64,000 nt of DNA from assembly GCF_003627815.1 (NCBI RefSeq), contig NZ_CP032698.1, positions 2,170,001 through 2,234,000 on the forward strand, read 5' to 3'. This stretch comes from Streptomyces hundungensis (GTDB lineage Bacteria; Actinomycetota; Actinomycetes; Streptomycetales; Streptomycetaceae). A model generated the notes under the pieces. That model ran no database searches. It was not told the origin of the DNA and worked only from the letters and a program-made list of their open reading frames with translations. Positions within the stretch are counted from its first letter, which is position 1. Each line of letters opens with the position of its first letter. The translations under genes were made by a program, and so were the position numbers. This document shows, piece after piece, positions 52,462 through 61,034 of the stretch.

Positions 52462-53740
52462 CTGGGCGGGGAACATCACCGCGCGGCCGGCGAGGGCGGT
52501 GTCACCGGCCTCCACGGCCGAACTCGCGGATGTCGTACGCCGGGCCGCGGAGCAGGGTCTGACGGTGAAGGCGGTCGGCACCGGCCACTCCTTCACGGCC
52601 GCCGCCGCCACCGACGGCGTGCTCATACGCCCCGATCTGCTGACCGGCATCCGCGAGCTGGACCGCGCCGCGATGACCGTCACCGTCGAGGCCGGCACCC
52701 CCTTGAAGCGGCTGAACGCCGCGCTCGCCAGGGAGGGCCTGTCGCTCACCAACATGGGCGACATCATGGAGCAGACGGTGGCGGGCGCCACCAGCACCGG
52801 CACGCACGGCACCGGGCGGGACTCGGCCTCGATCGCCGCCCAGATCACGGCACTTGAGCTGGTCACCGCCGACGGCTCGCTCCTGACCTGCTCGCCCGAG
52901 GAGAACCCGGAGGTCTTCGCGGCGGCCCGGATCGGGCTCGGGGCGCTCGGCGTGGTCTCCGCGATCACGTTCGCCGTGGAGCCGATCTTCCTGCTCACGG
53001 CGCGCGAGGAGCCGATGGCCTTCGACCGGGTCACCGCCGAGTTCGAGGAACTCTTCGCGGAGAACGAGCACTTCGAGTTCTACTGGTTCCCGCACACCGG
53101 CAACTGCAACACCAAGCGCAACAACCGCAGCGCCGGGCCCGCCGCCCCGCCCGGCAGGGTCCGCGGATGGATCGACGACGAGTTCATGTCCAACGGGCTC
53201 TTCCAGGTGGTGTGTTCGCTCGGCCGGGCGGTGCCGGCCACCATCCCGGCCGTCGCCAAGGTCTCCAGCCGGGCACTCTCGGCCCGCACCTACACCGACA
53301 TTCCGTACAAGGTCTTCACAAGTCCGCGCCGGGTGCGGTTCGTCGAGATGGAGTACGCCCTGCCCCGTGAGGCGGCCGTCGGCGCGCTGCGCGAGGTCAA
53401 GGCGCTCGTGGAGCGTTCGCCGCTGCGTGTGAGCTTCCCGGTCGAGGTCCGTACCGCCCCCGCCGACGACATCGCGCTCTCCACCGCCTCGGGCCGCGAA
53501 ACCGCCTACATAGCCGTGCACATGTACCGGGGGACGCCGCACCAGGCGTACTTCACCGCGGTGGAGCGCATCATGACCGCACACGGGGGCCGCCCCCACT
53601 GGGGCAAGCTGCACACCCAGGACGCGGCCTACTTCGCGAAGGCGTACCCGCGCTTCGCCGAGTTCACCGCGGTACGCGACCGGCTGGACCCGGAGCGCCG
53701 CTTCACCAACGCCTATCTGCGGCGCGTCCTGGGCGACTGA
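52427..53740 (+). CDS. D-arabinono-1,4-lactone oxidase-like flavoprotein
   Basis: A 437-residue FAD enzyme of the VAO/aldonolactone-oxidase family. WRNWAGNITARPARAVSPAS opens the FAD domain, VGTGHSFTAAA contains the His expected to attach FAD covalently, and GTHGTGRD and GLGALGVVSAITF follow. The C-terminal ALO domain ends HWGKLHTQDAAYFAKAYPRFAEF with RFTNAYLRRVLGD. It should oxidise an aldonolactone or sugar alcohol at C1 or C2 with O2; Streptomyces alditol oxidase is a relative. It overlaps the MFS gene by 35 bp and is probably cotranscribed. Confidence 0.88.
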   Translation: MSGANSNSTWRNWAGNITARPARAVSPASTAELADVVRRAAEQGLTVKAVGTGHSFTAAAATDGVLIRPDLLTGIRELDRAAMTVTVEAGTPLKRLNAALAREGLSLTNMGDIMEQTVAGATSTGTHGTGRDSASIAAQITALELVTADGSLLTCSPEENPEVFAAARIGLGALGVVSAITFAVEPIFLLTAREEPMAFDRVTAEFEELFAENEHFEFYWFPHTGNCNTKRNNRSAGPAAPPGRVRGWIDDEFMSNGLFQVVCSLGRAVPATIPAVAKVSSRALSARTYTDIPYKVFTSPRRVRFVEMEYALPREAAVGALREVKALVERSPLRVSFPVEVRTAPADDIALSTASGRETAYIAVHMYRGTPHQAYFTAVERIMTAHGGRPHWGKLHTQDAAYFAKAYPRFAEFTAVRDRLDPERRFTNAYLRRVLGD

Positions 53741-53743
53741 AGC

Positions 53744-53771
53744 GGGCCCCGACCCACGGGGGTCGGGGCCC
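53744..53771. terminator. 12-bp hairpin between convergent genes
   Basis: Perfect arms 53744-53755 and 53760-53771 with a 4-base loop, directly after the oxidase stop. Confidence 0.85.
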
Positions 53772-53791
53772 TCAGGGCTCGGGCCTCGGGC

Positions 53792-54853
53792 CTACGGGGT
53801 CGGGGTCGCGCCGGACTTCGGGGTGTTGGGGTCGACCGGAGCGACGGAGCCGTCGCCCGTTCCGGACCCCTTCGAACCGGACGGCGTGGGCGTCGGGGTC
53901 GGCGTCGTGCCGCCCGAACCGGACCCGGAGCCCGAACCCGAGCCCGAACCCGTGGACTTGGAGGGGGACGGCGTGGGCGAGGGATCCTTCGTCGCGGGGT
54001 CCGTGCCGGTCGACCCCGTGCCGTGGCCGGTGCTCGGCGTCGGCGAACCACCGGTGTCGGGCGAGGGGTGGTGGCGCTCCCCGGGGCCCTCGGGCGTCGC
54101 GGGCTTCTGCTTCGTGGAGCCCCCGGTGAACACGGACTGCAAGGTGGTTCCGTTGCCGTTGCCGCCGACCTCGCCGCCGGAGACCAGTTCGAAGGCGGTG
54201 ATGCCACCCATCGACACCCCGAAGACGACGGCCGCGGCGAGCAGCGGCCGCTTCCACCCGCGCAGCCGGGTGCCGTGCACGGTCGCCTCGTTGAACTCCT
54301 TGGCGGGGCCGGCGCCGGGCGGCAGCGAGGACCCGTCGACCGCCTTGAGCATCTGGGTGCGGTCGGCGCCGGCTTGCGGCAGCAGGTGGGTACGGTCGGC
54401 GTCCGCCCGCGGAAACAGGTGGGTGCGGTCCGCCTCGGCCTGTGGGAGCAGGTGGGTGCGGTCCGCGTCCGCCCGCGGGAGGAGCCGAGTGCGGTCCGTC
54501 TCGGCCTGACCGAGCAGTTGGGTGCTCTCCGCCTCGGCCGCCGGCGGCGGCGCCGTCTCGTCCTTGGCCCCCTTGAAGGGGGAGACCACCGGCACCTGGC
54601 GCGAGCCGACCTTGGCGTGGACCGTCACCTCGCGCAGTTGCTCGCCGGTCCGTTTGAAGAAGTGCTGGAAGACGGTGCCCCCGCAGGTGGCGACCACGCT
54701 CACCACGCCGGCACCGACGAACGTTCCGTACACGCCCAGCGTGGAGGCGAGCACCGCCGCGGTGACGGCGGCGAGTGCACTTCCCGCGACTTGGGGCACG
54801 CTCAGGTCTATGCGCTTCTTGTCTTCGGTCCCGGTGTCCGGCTTGTCACCCAT
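53792..54853 (-). CDS. Membrane protein with 11-residue tandem repeats and Ser/Gly/Pro-rich tail
   Basis: A 353-residue protein I cannot assign to a family. The N-terminal part (residues 21-60) is Ala/Val-rich with two hydrophobic segments. Residues 106-171 hold six tandem 11-residue repeats of the form A-x-A-D-R-T-H-L-L-P-Q/R. A single helix lies near residues 203-226 (RPLLAAAVVFGVSMGGITAF). The last 120 residues are Gly/Ser/Thr/Pro-rich with (GS)n and (TP)n runs, like wall-spanning linkers. The repeats would then be cytoplasmic and the tail external. It is divergent from sepH across 498 bp. Confidence 0.7.
   Translation of the reverse strand: MGDKPDTGTEDKKRIDLSVPQVAGSALAAVTAAVLASTLGVYGTFVGAGVVSVVATCGGTVFQHFFKRTGEQLREVTVHAKVGSRQVPVVSPFKGAKDETAPPPAAEAESTQLLGQAETDRTRLLPRADADRTHLLPQAEADRTHLFPRADADRTHLLPQAGADRTQMLKAVDGSSLPPGAGPAKEFNEATVHGTRLRGWKRPLLAAAVVFGVSMGGITAFELVSGGEVGGNGNGTTLQSVFTGGSTKQKPATPEGPGERHHPSPDTGGSPTPSTGHGTGSTGTDPATKDPSPTPSPSKSTGSGSGSGSGSGSGGTTPTPTPTPSGSKGSGTGDGSVAPVDPNTPKSGATPTP
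54341..54538 (-). repeat. Six tandem 33-bp repeats coding for 11-residue units
   Basis: Six consecutive 33-bp units encode ADADRTHLLPQ-like 11-mers. The first (AEAESTQLLGQ) and last (AGADRTQMLKA) are degenerate. In the four central units the final residue alternates R, Q, R, Q, indicating an older 66-bp duplication. Confidence 0.85.
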
Positions 54854-55351
54854 CCCCAGCCTCTGTTCGCCTTTCTGGTCCGTCTTGCACTGAGAAAGGA
54901 CATTTGAGCGAAAGGATTAGTTCCGATTCAGGGGATTGTGTGAAGCAGGACACGTGGGGGCCGGGCGGGGACGCGCCACGCCGGGCTCAACTCCCGTACC
55001 CGGCGAGAACTTCGGCGGCGTGCCGGTCCACCCAGGTGGCCCGAATGGAGTACTGTGGCGAGCCCTGGGCCCCGGGTCCCACACGGGTATCCGGGACTTC
55101 GGGAGGGGGCCGAAAGCGGCACTCGAACCGGCGGCGCCGCGGCACCGCACGGGGGCCTGCTGCACAGAGTGAGCACCACAGTCACTCTGCGTTGCGAAGA
55201 GGTAACCGTGCCATAACGGCGTTCCAGGGCCCATGCCCGACACGCCGGGCAACTCGGCAATGTTGTGGCAGGCTGCACCCGGGCAGGCCACACTCGACTA
55301 GCGGAAGCAGCGACGCACGTGACGTCGGCAGGCACCACCCGGGAGGTCCCC
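54854..55351. other. Intergenic region upstream of sepH
   Basis: 498 bp without a convincing gene, containing the divergent promoters of the repeat protein and sepH. A hairpin with 7-bp arms CGCCGGG/CCCGGCG lies at 54979-54985/54999-55005. The unusually long leader in front of sepH may carry regulatory sites, but no known motif was recognised. Confidence 0.5.
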
Positions 55352-56401
55352 ATGCCCGAACTGCGTGTCGTGGCCGTCTCCAACGACGGCACACGACTGG
55401 TGCTCAAGGCTGCGGACAGCACGGAGTACACGCTTCCGATCGACGAGCGGCTCCGGGCCGCCGTGCGCAACGACCGAGCCCGCCTCGGCCAGATCGAGAT
55501 CGAGGTGGAGAGCCACCTCCGGCCGCGCGACATCCAGGCCCGTATACGAGCAGGTGCCTCCGCCGAGGAGGTCGCCCAGTTCGCCGGCATCCCGGTCGAC
55601 CGCGTACGCCGCTTCGAAGGGCCCGTGCTCGCGGAGCGCGCCTTCATGGCCGAGCGGGCGCGCAAGACCCCCGTGCGGCGCCCCGGCGAGAACACCGGAC
55701 CCCAGCTCGGCGAGGCCGTCCAGGAGCGGCTGTTGCTGCGCGGCGCCGACAAGGAGAGCGTCCAGTGGGATTCCTGGCGCCGTGACGACGGCACCTGGGA
55801 AGTCCTGCTCGTGTACCTGGTCGCGGGCGAGCCGCACTCCGCGAGCTGGACCTACGACCCGCCGCGCCGGCTCGTGCAGGCCGTCGACGACGAGGCCCGC
55901 TCGCTGATCGGCGAGTCCGACGACACCATCACCACGGTCCCCGAGCCGAGCTTCCCGTTCGTGCCGCGGATCGCCCGGCTGCCCCGGGACCGGCCGCTGG
56001 ACCGGGCCCTGGACCGGCAGTTGGAGCGTCCCTCGCCGCCGCCACCGCCCGAGCCGGTGGTGGACGACAGCGACTCGCTGACCAGCCTGCTCGAAGCGGT
56101 GCCGAGCTTCCGCGGCGACATGGTCGTGCCCGAGCGGCCGTCGCTGCCGCCCGAGCCGCCCGAGACCGATCCCGCCGCCGAGCCGGAGGTCGAGGAGCCG
56201 CCGGCTCCGGCCGCTTCGGCGGGGGCGGGCGCGGCGTACGCGGACGTCCTGATGCCCCGCACCGTGGCCGGCCACCGCGACCGGCTCACCGGCACCACCG
56301 ACCGTCAGGCCGAGGCGGACGGGGTCCGTCCCGGCCGGCGCGCCGCGGTGCCCAGCTGGGACGAGATCGTGTTCGGTACGCGGCGCAAGAAGCAGGACTA
56401 A
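55352..56401 (+). CDS. sepH: Septation protein SepH
   Basis: A 349-residue actinobacterial cell-division protein that helps FtsZ assemble and bundle. The N-terminal DUF3071 domain (about residues 1-170) begins MPELRVVAVSNDGTRLVL and includes the helix-turn-helix-like segment GASAEEVAQFAGIPVDRVRRFEGPV needed for FtsZ contact. The middle and C-terminal parts are Pro/acidic and disordered, ending in a short conserved VPSWDEIVFGTRRKKQD tail. It acts at the septum. ATG at 55352 with GGGAGG upstream. Confidence 0.93.
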   Translation: MPELRVVAVSNDGTRLVLKAADSTEYTLPIDERLRAAVRNDRARLGQIEIEVESHLRPRDIQARIRAGASAEEVAQFAGIPVDRVRRFEGPVLAERAFMAERARKTPVRRPGENTGPQLGEAVQERLLLRGADKESVQWDSWRRDDGTWEVLLVYLVAGEPHSASWTYDPPRRLVQAVDDEARSLIGESDDTITTVPEPSFPFVPRIARLPRDRPLDRALDRQLERPSPPPPPEPVVDDSDSLTSLLEAVPSFRGDMVVPERPSLPPEPPETDPAAEPEVEEPPAPAASAGAGAAYADVLMPRTVAGHRDRLTGTTDRQAEADGVRPGRRAAVPSWDEIVFGTRRKKQD

Positions 56402-56554
56402 GCAGCCCGCTCCGGCCGCGCGACCGGCGGCCCGTCCCGCGCCCACGCCGCGGCCGGGCCGGCGGGCCCGGGCACTGCGCCGGGCGGCCGCACCCCGCGT
56501 GCGCCCGGCCCCCGTTGAGGAACGCGCGCCCGTGCGGGCCGCCGGGCCCGCCCG

Positions 56555-57403
56555 CTACTGCGGGTCCGCTCCCGTGGCGACCGGGCGGGACTCGTCCGAG
56601 GACCACTCGGACCACGAACCGGCGTACAGCGCCGCCGGGATGCCCGCGACGGCGAGCGCCAGGACCTCGTGGGCGCCCGAGACGCCGGAGCCGCAGTACA
56701 CGCCGACCTCGGTGTCGAAGGCGCCGAGGTCCTTGAAGCGGACGACCAGGTCGTCGACGGGCAGCAGCCGGCCGTCCGGGCCCACGTTCTCGGTGGTCGG
56801 CGCCGAGAGGGCGCCCGGGATGTGGCCCCCGACCCGGTCGATCGGCTCCACCTCCCCGCGGTAGCGCTCCCCCGCGCGGGCGTCCAGGAGCACCCCGGTG
56901 CGGGCGAGCTCCGCGGCCCCGTCCGCGTCGAGGAGCTTGAGCGCGCCGGGTACGGGCTGGAAATCGCCCTCGGCGGGGGTGGGGATCTCGGTGGAGAGCT
57001 CGCCCGTCCACGCGGCCAGGCCGCCGTCCAGGACCCGCACGTCCTCGTGGCCCGTCCAGCGCAGCAGCCACCAGGCACGGGCGGCGGCCCACCCCTGCCC
57101 GCCGTCGTACACGACGACCGGTGTCCCCGCCGACACGCCCGCCCGCCGCATCACCCGTCCGAATTCGGCCACGTCCGGCAGCGGGTGGCGGCCGCCGGAT
57201 CCGGGCGGCCCGGCCAGTTCCGCGTCCAGGTCGACGAAGACGGCGCCGGGCAGATGTCCCGCCTCGTACGCGGCACGGCCATCGAAAGGAGCTGCGCCGG
57301 TCGCCTTCGCCATGCTCAACTGCCAGCGGATGTCGAGCAGTACCGGCGGGCGCGGGCCGACGGTCTCGGCCGCCAGTTCGGGTGCGGTGATGATGGCATT
57401 CAT
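56555..57403 (-). CDS. Thiosulfate sulfurtransferase / 3-mercaptopyruvate sulfurtransferase
   Basis: A 282-residue two-domain rhodanese. The N-terminal inactive domain has LLDIRWQL, YEAGHLPGAVFVDLD and VVVYDGGQGWAAAR. The C-terminal domain carries the persulfide-forming Cys in VYCGSGVSGAHE. CG[S/T]GV[S/T] loops of this kind occur in 3-mercaptopyruvate sulfurtransferases (SseA type). It transfers sulfur to thiols or cyanide in the cytosol. It converges with sepH and is divergent from the VOC gene. Confidence 0.9.
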   Translation of the reverse strand: MNAIITAPELAAETVGPRPPVLLDIRWQLSMAKATGAAPFDGRAAYEAGHLPGAVFVDLDAELAGPPGSGGRHPLPDVAEFGRVMRRAGVSAGTPVVVYDGGQGWAAARAWWLLRWTGHEDVRVLDGGLAAWTGELSTEIPTPAEGDFQPVPGALKLLDADGAAELARTGVLLDARAGERYRGEVEPIDRVGGHIPGALSAPTTENVGPDGRLLPVDDLVVRFKDLGAFDTEVGVYCGSGVSGAHEVLALAVAGIPAALYAGSWSEWSSDESRPVATGADPQ

Positions 57404-57617
57404 GGGGTCATCCTCGCGCAGAGTCCGCCGGCAAGGGAACGCCCCCGAAAGGACGGAAGGCGGCAAAACGAGCATCCTGCCGCCGGAACGCGCCAATGCG
57501 GCGCGGCCGGGGCGCTTGGCGGCGCCGGTGGTGGAAGCATCGGCAAGGGTGTGCGGGTCCCGTGGACCGCACCGCCCAGGCAGCAGCAGTATGGCGACGG
57601 CCGAGGAGAGAGTGACG

Positions 57618-58391
57618 ATGACCCTGTCGGAGACCCGGCGCACACCAGGCACGCCCTGCTGGGTGAGTCTCATGGTGCACGGTCTGGCCGCGACCCAGGA
57701 GTTCTACGGGGCACTGTTCGGCTGGGAGTTCAGCCCCGGCCCGCAGCAGCTCGGACCGTACGTCCGCGCGCTCCTCGACGGCGAGGAGGTGGCCGGCATC
57801 GGGCAGTTGCCGCCCGACCGCCATCTGCCGATCGCCTGGACCACCTATCTGGCGACCGACGACGCGGACGTGACGGCCGAGACGATCCGGAGCTGCGGCG
57901 GCACCGTGGGCGTCGGCCCGCTGGACGCGGGCGAGGCCGGCCGGATGGCGATCGCCTCGGACCCGGTCGGCGCGGTCTTCGGGATCTGGCAGGGCGGTGA
58001 GCACATCGGCGCCGCCGTCGCGGGCACGCCCGGCACCCCGGCTTGGAACGAACTGATCACGCGCGAGACCTCGGCGGTCGCCAAGTTCTACCAGGCGCTG
58101 TTCGGCTATGACGTCCAGGCGGTCGTCCCGGCCGAGTTCGACCACGTGACGCTCCAGCTGGAGGGTCGCCCGGTCGCCTCGCTGCACGGGGTGGGCAACG
58201 CCCTGGCCCGCGACAAGGGCGCGCACTGGATGACGTACTTCGAGGTCGCGGACGTCGATGAGGCGGCCGTGCGGGTCGTCGACCTCGGCGGCCGGGTGAT
58301 CCGGCAGACGCGTGAGGAGGCGAGGGGCCGGGTGGCGACGGTCGCCGACCCCGAGGGCGCCGTCTTCTCGCTCCTGCACGCGCGCGCCTGA
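57618..58391 (+). CDS. VOC-family protein with two glyoxalase domains
   Basis: A 257-residue protein of two tandem vicinal-oxygen-chelate domains. The first (about residues 10-125) has FYGALFGWEFSPG and DPVGAVFGIWQ; the second (130-255) has FYQALFGYDVQ and DPEGAVFSLL. Such proteins include bleomycin-resistance-like and glyoxalase-like members; in Streptomyces they are often called hydroxylases without proof. Two starts compete; ATG 57618 is preferred because GAGGAGAG lies 8 bp upstream, while ATG 57591 lacks a site. Confidence 0.85.
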   Translation: MTLSETRRTPGTPCWVSLMVHGLAATQEFYGALFGWEFSPGPQQLGPYVRALLDGEEVAGIGQLPPDRHLPIAWTTYLATDDADVTAETIRSCGGTVGVGPLDAGEAGRMAIASDPVGAVFGIWQGGEHIGAAVAGTPGTPAWNELITRETSAVAKFYQALFGYDVQAVVPAEFDHVTLQLEGRPVASLHGVGNALARDKGAHWMTYFEVADVDEAAVRVVDLGGRVIRQTREEARGRVATVADPEGAVFSLLHARA

Positions 58392-58473
58392 CCCAACTGC
58401 CCGCTCCTGTACGGGTGTTGCGGTGCGGGCACCCGGGACCGGAGCGCTGGCGGCGTCGCGGCGGCCCGGCGCC

Positions 58474-59136
58474 TCAGGCGCGGGCGGCCTCGGCGTCGAC
58501 CGGCAGGACGTCCGGGGAGAGGGCCGCGGCGCGAGCCGCGGCGGCCGTCATGCGGCGGCGGTGGTGGCGCCGGCACAGCACCTCGTAGCCGATCTCGTCG
58601 GCGGCCTGGTTGACGTCGCCGACGACGACCTGGGCGCCCTCCACGACCATCTGGCCGCCTATGGTGCGGGCGTTGTGGGTGGCGCGGGCGCCGCACCAGC
58701 ACAACGCCTCCACCTGGAGCACCTCGACCCGGTCGGCGAGTTCGACGAGCCGCTGGGAGCCGGGGAACAGCTTGGAGCGGAAGTCGGTGGTGATGCCGAA
58801 GGCGAAGACGTCGAGTTCGAGGTCGTCGACGACCCTGGCGAGCTGGTCGATCTGCTCGGGCGCCAGGAACTGCGCCTCGTCCGCGATGACATAGTCGCAG
58901 CGGCCGCCCTTGGAGAGGTGGGCGACGAGGTAGGCGTAGAAATCGAAGCCGTCGGCGGCCTCGACCGCGTCGGTCACCAGGCCGAGCCGGGACGACAGCT
59001 TGCCCACGCCGGCCCGGTCGTCCCGCGTGAAGATCATGCCCTGGAGGCCGCGCGCGGAGCGGTTGTGCTCGATCTGAAGAGCGAGGGTGCTCTTTCCGCA
59101 GTCCATGGTTCCGGAGAAGAACACCAGCTCGGGCAT
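58474..59136 (-). CDS. tdk: Thymidine kinase (type II)
   Basis: A 220-residue type II thymidine kinase that phosphorylates thymidine to dTMP in salvage. The P-loop is FSGTMDCGKST (residues 7-17), the Walker-B-like DEAQFL is near residue 86, and the lasso/zinc domain carries CWCGARATHNAR and a later Cys in EVLCRRHHRRRM. The C-terminal Ala-rich tail is longer than usual. ATG 59136. Confidence 0.92.
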   Translation of the reverse strand: MPELVFFSGTMDCGKSTLALQIEHNRSARGLQGMIFTRDDRAGVGKLSSRLGLVTDAVEAADGFDFYAYLVAHLSKGGRCDYVIADEAQFLAPEQIDQLARVVDDLELDVFAFGITTDFRSKLFPGSQRLVELADRVEVLQVEALCWCGARATHNARTIGGQMVVEGAQVVVGDVNQAADEIGYEVLCRRHHRRRMTAAAARAAALSPDVLPVDAEAARA

Positions 59137-59177
59137 GGGGAGTTGACGGCCTTTCAGATTTGGGGAGGGAGGGGTGC

Positions 59178-60365
59178 TTACGAGCGTACTTCGAGGAGCG
59201 GTACGAGCTGTTCCACCGGGGTCATCGAGCCGTGGTTGCCGACCATCAGCGACTCGTGGGGCTCGCGCCGCGAGGCGGTGATGACGACGTCGTCGTGGGC
59301 GGCGGCGACCACGTCGCCGATCCGCCCGTACACCCGCTCGTCGATGTGGGGGCCGAACCAGCCCGCCGCGATGGCCTCGTCGCGGCTCGCCACCCAGAAC
59401 TGCTCGCCCAGCACCTCGCGCCAGCAGGTCAGCACGTCCGCCTGGGCGCCCGGCACCGCGTACACATGGCGGGCCCGGCCCTCGCCGCCGAGCAGGGCGA
59501 CCCCGGCGCGCAGCTCCCAGTCCTCGTCGAAGTCGATGCGGGACTGCTCGTCGAAGGGGATGTCGATCATGCCGTGGTCGGCGGTGATGTACAGGGCCGC
59601 GCGGGGCGGCAGTTGCTCGGCCAGGCGCTGGGCGAGCCGGTCGACGTACATCAACTGTCCACGCCAGGCGTCCGAGTCGACCCCGAAGCGATGGCCCTTG
59701 CCGTCCACTTCGGAGTAGTACGTGTAGACCAACGACCGGTCGCCCGCGGCGAGTTGGGCCGCCGCGAGATCCATGCGCTCCTCGCCGGAGAGCTTGCCCC
59801 GGAAGGTGCCGCCGCTGAGCGCGACCTTGGTGAGCGGGGTGTGCTCGAAGTCCGGTGAGGACACCTGCGCGGTGTGCACGCCGGCCCGGTCGGCGAGGTG
59901 GAAGACGGTGGGGTGGGGCTGCCAGACGTGCGGGTCGGTCCAGGGCTTCCAGCGGAGCTGGTTCATCAGCTCGCCGCTGTCCGGGTCGCGCACGGTGTAG
60001 CCGGGAAGCCCGTGCTCGCCGGGCGCGAGGCCCGTGCCGACCGAGGCGAGCGAGGTCGCGGTGGTGGCCGGGAATCCGGCGGTCAGGGGCCGGCCGCTGC
60101 CGCCGCGCGAGGTGGCGAGCAGGGAGTGCAGATACGGGGCCTCGTCCGGGTGGGCCTTGATCTGCTCCCAGCCGAGGCCGTCGATCAGGAAGACGCAGTT
60201 GCGGTCTGCGGGGGTGAGGCCGGCGATGCGCTGCTCGAAGCCGGGGACGCCCTGGCCCGCCACGAGGGTGGGGAGCAGATCGGCGAGCGAGCCGGTGCCG
60301 TACTCGGGGACGGGCGCGGTGTCGAGGGCGAGGGGTTCTGGATCCTGCCAGGCCGGCTGGGCCAT
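59178..60365 (-). CDS. Alkaline-phosphatase-fold nucleotide pyrophosphatase/phosphodiesterase family protein
   Basis: A 395-residue member of the type I phosphodiesterase/nucleotide pyrophosphatase family. VFLIDGLGWEQIKAH contains the first metal Asp, TAGFPATTATSLASVGTG the nucleophilic Thr loop, and YITADHGMID the conserved Asp-His metal ligands; a second His lies near the C-terminus in VGNHGSM. No signal peptide is evident, so it is probably cytosolic. The substrate is unknown. It overlaps the DUF5998 gene by one base (TGATG). Confidence 0.87.
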   Translation of the reverse strand: MAQPAWQDPEPLALDTAPVPEYGTGSLADLLPTLVAGQGVPGFEQRIAGLTPADRNCVFLIDGLGWEQIKAHPDEAPYLHSLLATSRGGSGRPLTAGFPATTATSLASVGTGLAPGEHGLPGYTVRDPDSGELMNQLRWKPWTDPHVWQPHPTVFHLADRAGVHTAQVSSPDFEHTPLTKVALSGGTFRGKLSGEERMDLAAAQLAAGDRSLVYTYYSEVDGKGHRFGVDSDAWRGQLMYVDRLAQRLAEQLPPRAALYITADHGMIDIPFDEQSRIDFDEDWELRAGVALLGGEGRARHVYAVPGAQADVLTCWREVLGEQFWVASRDEAIAAGWFGPHIDERVYGRIGDVVAAAHDDVVITASRREPHESLMVGNHGSMTPVEQLVPLLEVRS

Positions 60366-60952
60366 CAGCGGCCGGTCGCCGCGGTCGCCTCGGACAGCGC
60401 CTGGGCGAAGGCCAGGGTCTGGCGGACCGTGTCGGGTCCGTCGCCGGCCTCGCTGACGCGCAGGCTCAGATCGTCGGCGGTGGAGTTGCCGGTGTAGCCG
60501 TGGTCGGCGTCGCAGTTGGGGTCGCCGCAGGCGGCGGGCTCCAGGTCGAGCCGCGCGACCGCGCCCCAGCCGATGGTCAGGACGACCTCGCGGGGCAGCG
60601 TGCCGGGCGTGTACGACTCCGGGTTGGCGACGACGCGGCTCACCACGACCGAGGAGATCCGGCCGAGCTTCACGGACTCGGTGGAGGTGGTCGCGTACGG
60701 CGTCGGGGAGCTGGTGTCCGCGTTCTGCTCGTCGGTGTGGCTGACGATGAAGCGGTTGTCGGTGAGCACGAGGACCGTCACATGGCGGCGTACCTCGTTG
60801 GCGTCGAAGGTGGTCTCCTGGTGCACGAGGAACGACGCGATCGGCTCGCCGCCGACTGCGGCCTCCACCGCCTCGGCCACAAGGGCCGGGTAGTAGCCGC
60901 TGCGCTCGATCGCCGCGCGGAGCCCCTGGGTCGTCGTACCGGTCTTCGCCAT
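60365..60952 (-). CDS. DUF5998 family protein
   Basis: A 195-residue soluble protein. LRAAIERSGYYPALVAEAVEAAVGGE leads into beta-rich sequence (HVTVLVLTDNRFIVSHTDE, then SSVVVSRVVANPESY), and a Cys pair lies in EPAACGDPNCDADHGYTG. DUF5998 is a conserved actinobacterial family of unknown function, regularly beside the phosphatase-fold gene as here. ATG 60952 is used; an in-frame ATG at 60961 would add three residues. Confidence 0.83.
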   Translation of the reverse strand: MAKTGTTTQGLRAAIERSGYYPALVAEAVEAAVGGEPIASFLVHQETTFDANEVRRHVTVLVLTDNRFIVSHTDEQNADTSSPTPYATTSTESVKLGRISSVVVSRVVANPESYTPGTLPREVVLTIGWGAVARLDLEPAACGDPNCDADHGYTGNSTADDLSLRVSEAGDGPDTVRQTLAFAQALSEATAATGR

Positions 60953-61034
60953 GGGGTCCATCTTAAGCGCCCGCCGGGGGGCGACGGCCCTGGCGCCCGT
61001 GGCGGGGGCCCTGGCGACGCCCCGAGGGGGGTTC

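Noticed and set aside
54341..54538. CRISPR-like repeat array
   Set aside because: The 33-bp units are directly adjacent, without spacers, and are in frame inside a coding sequence.
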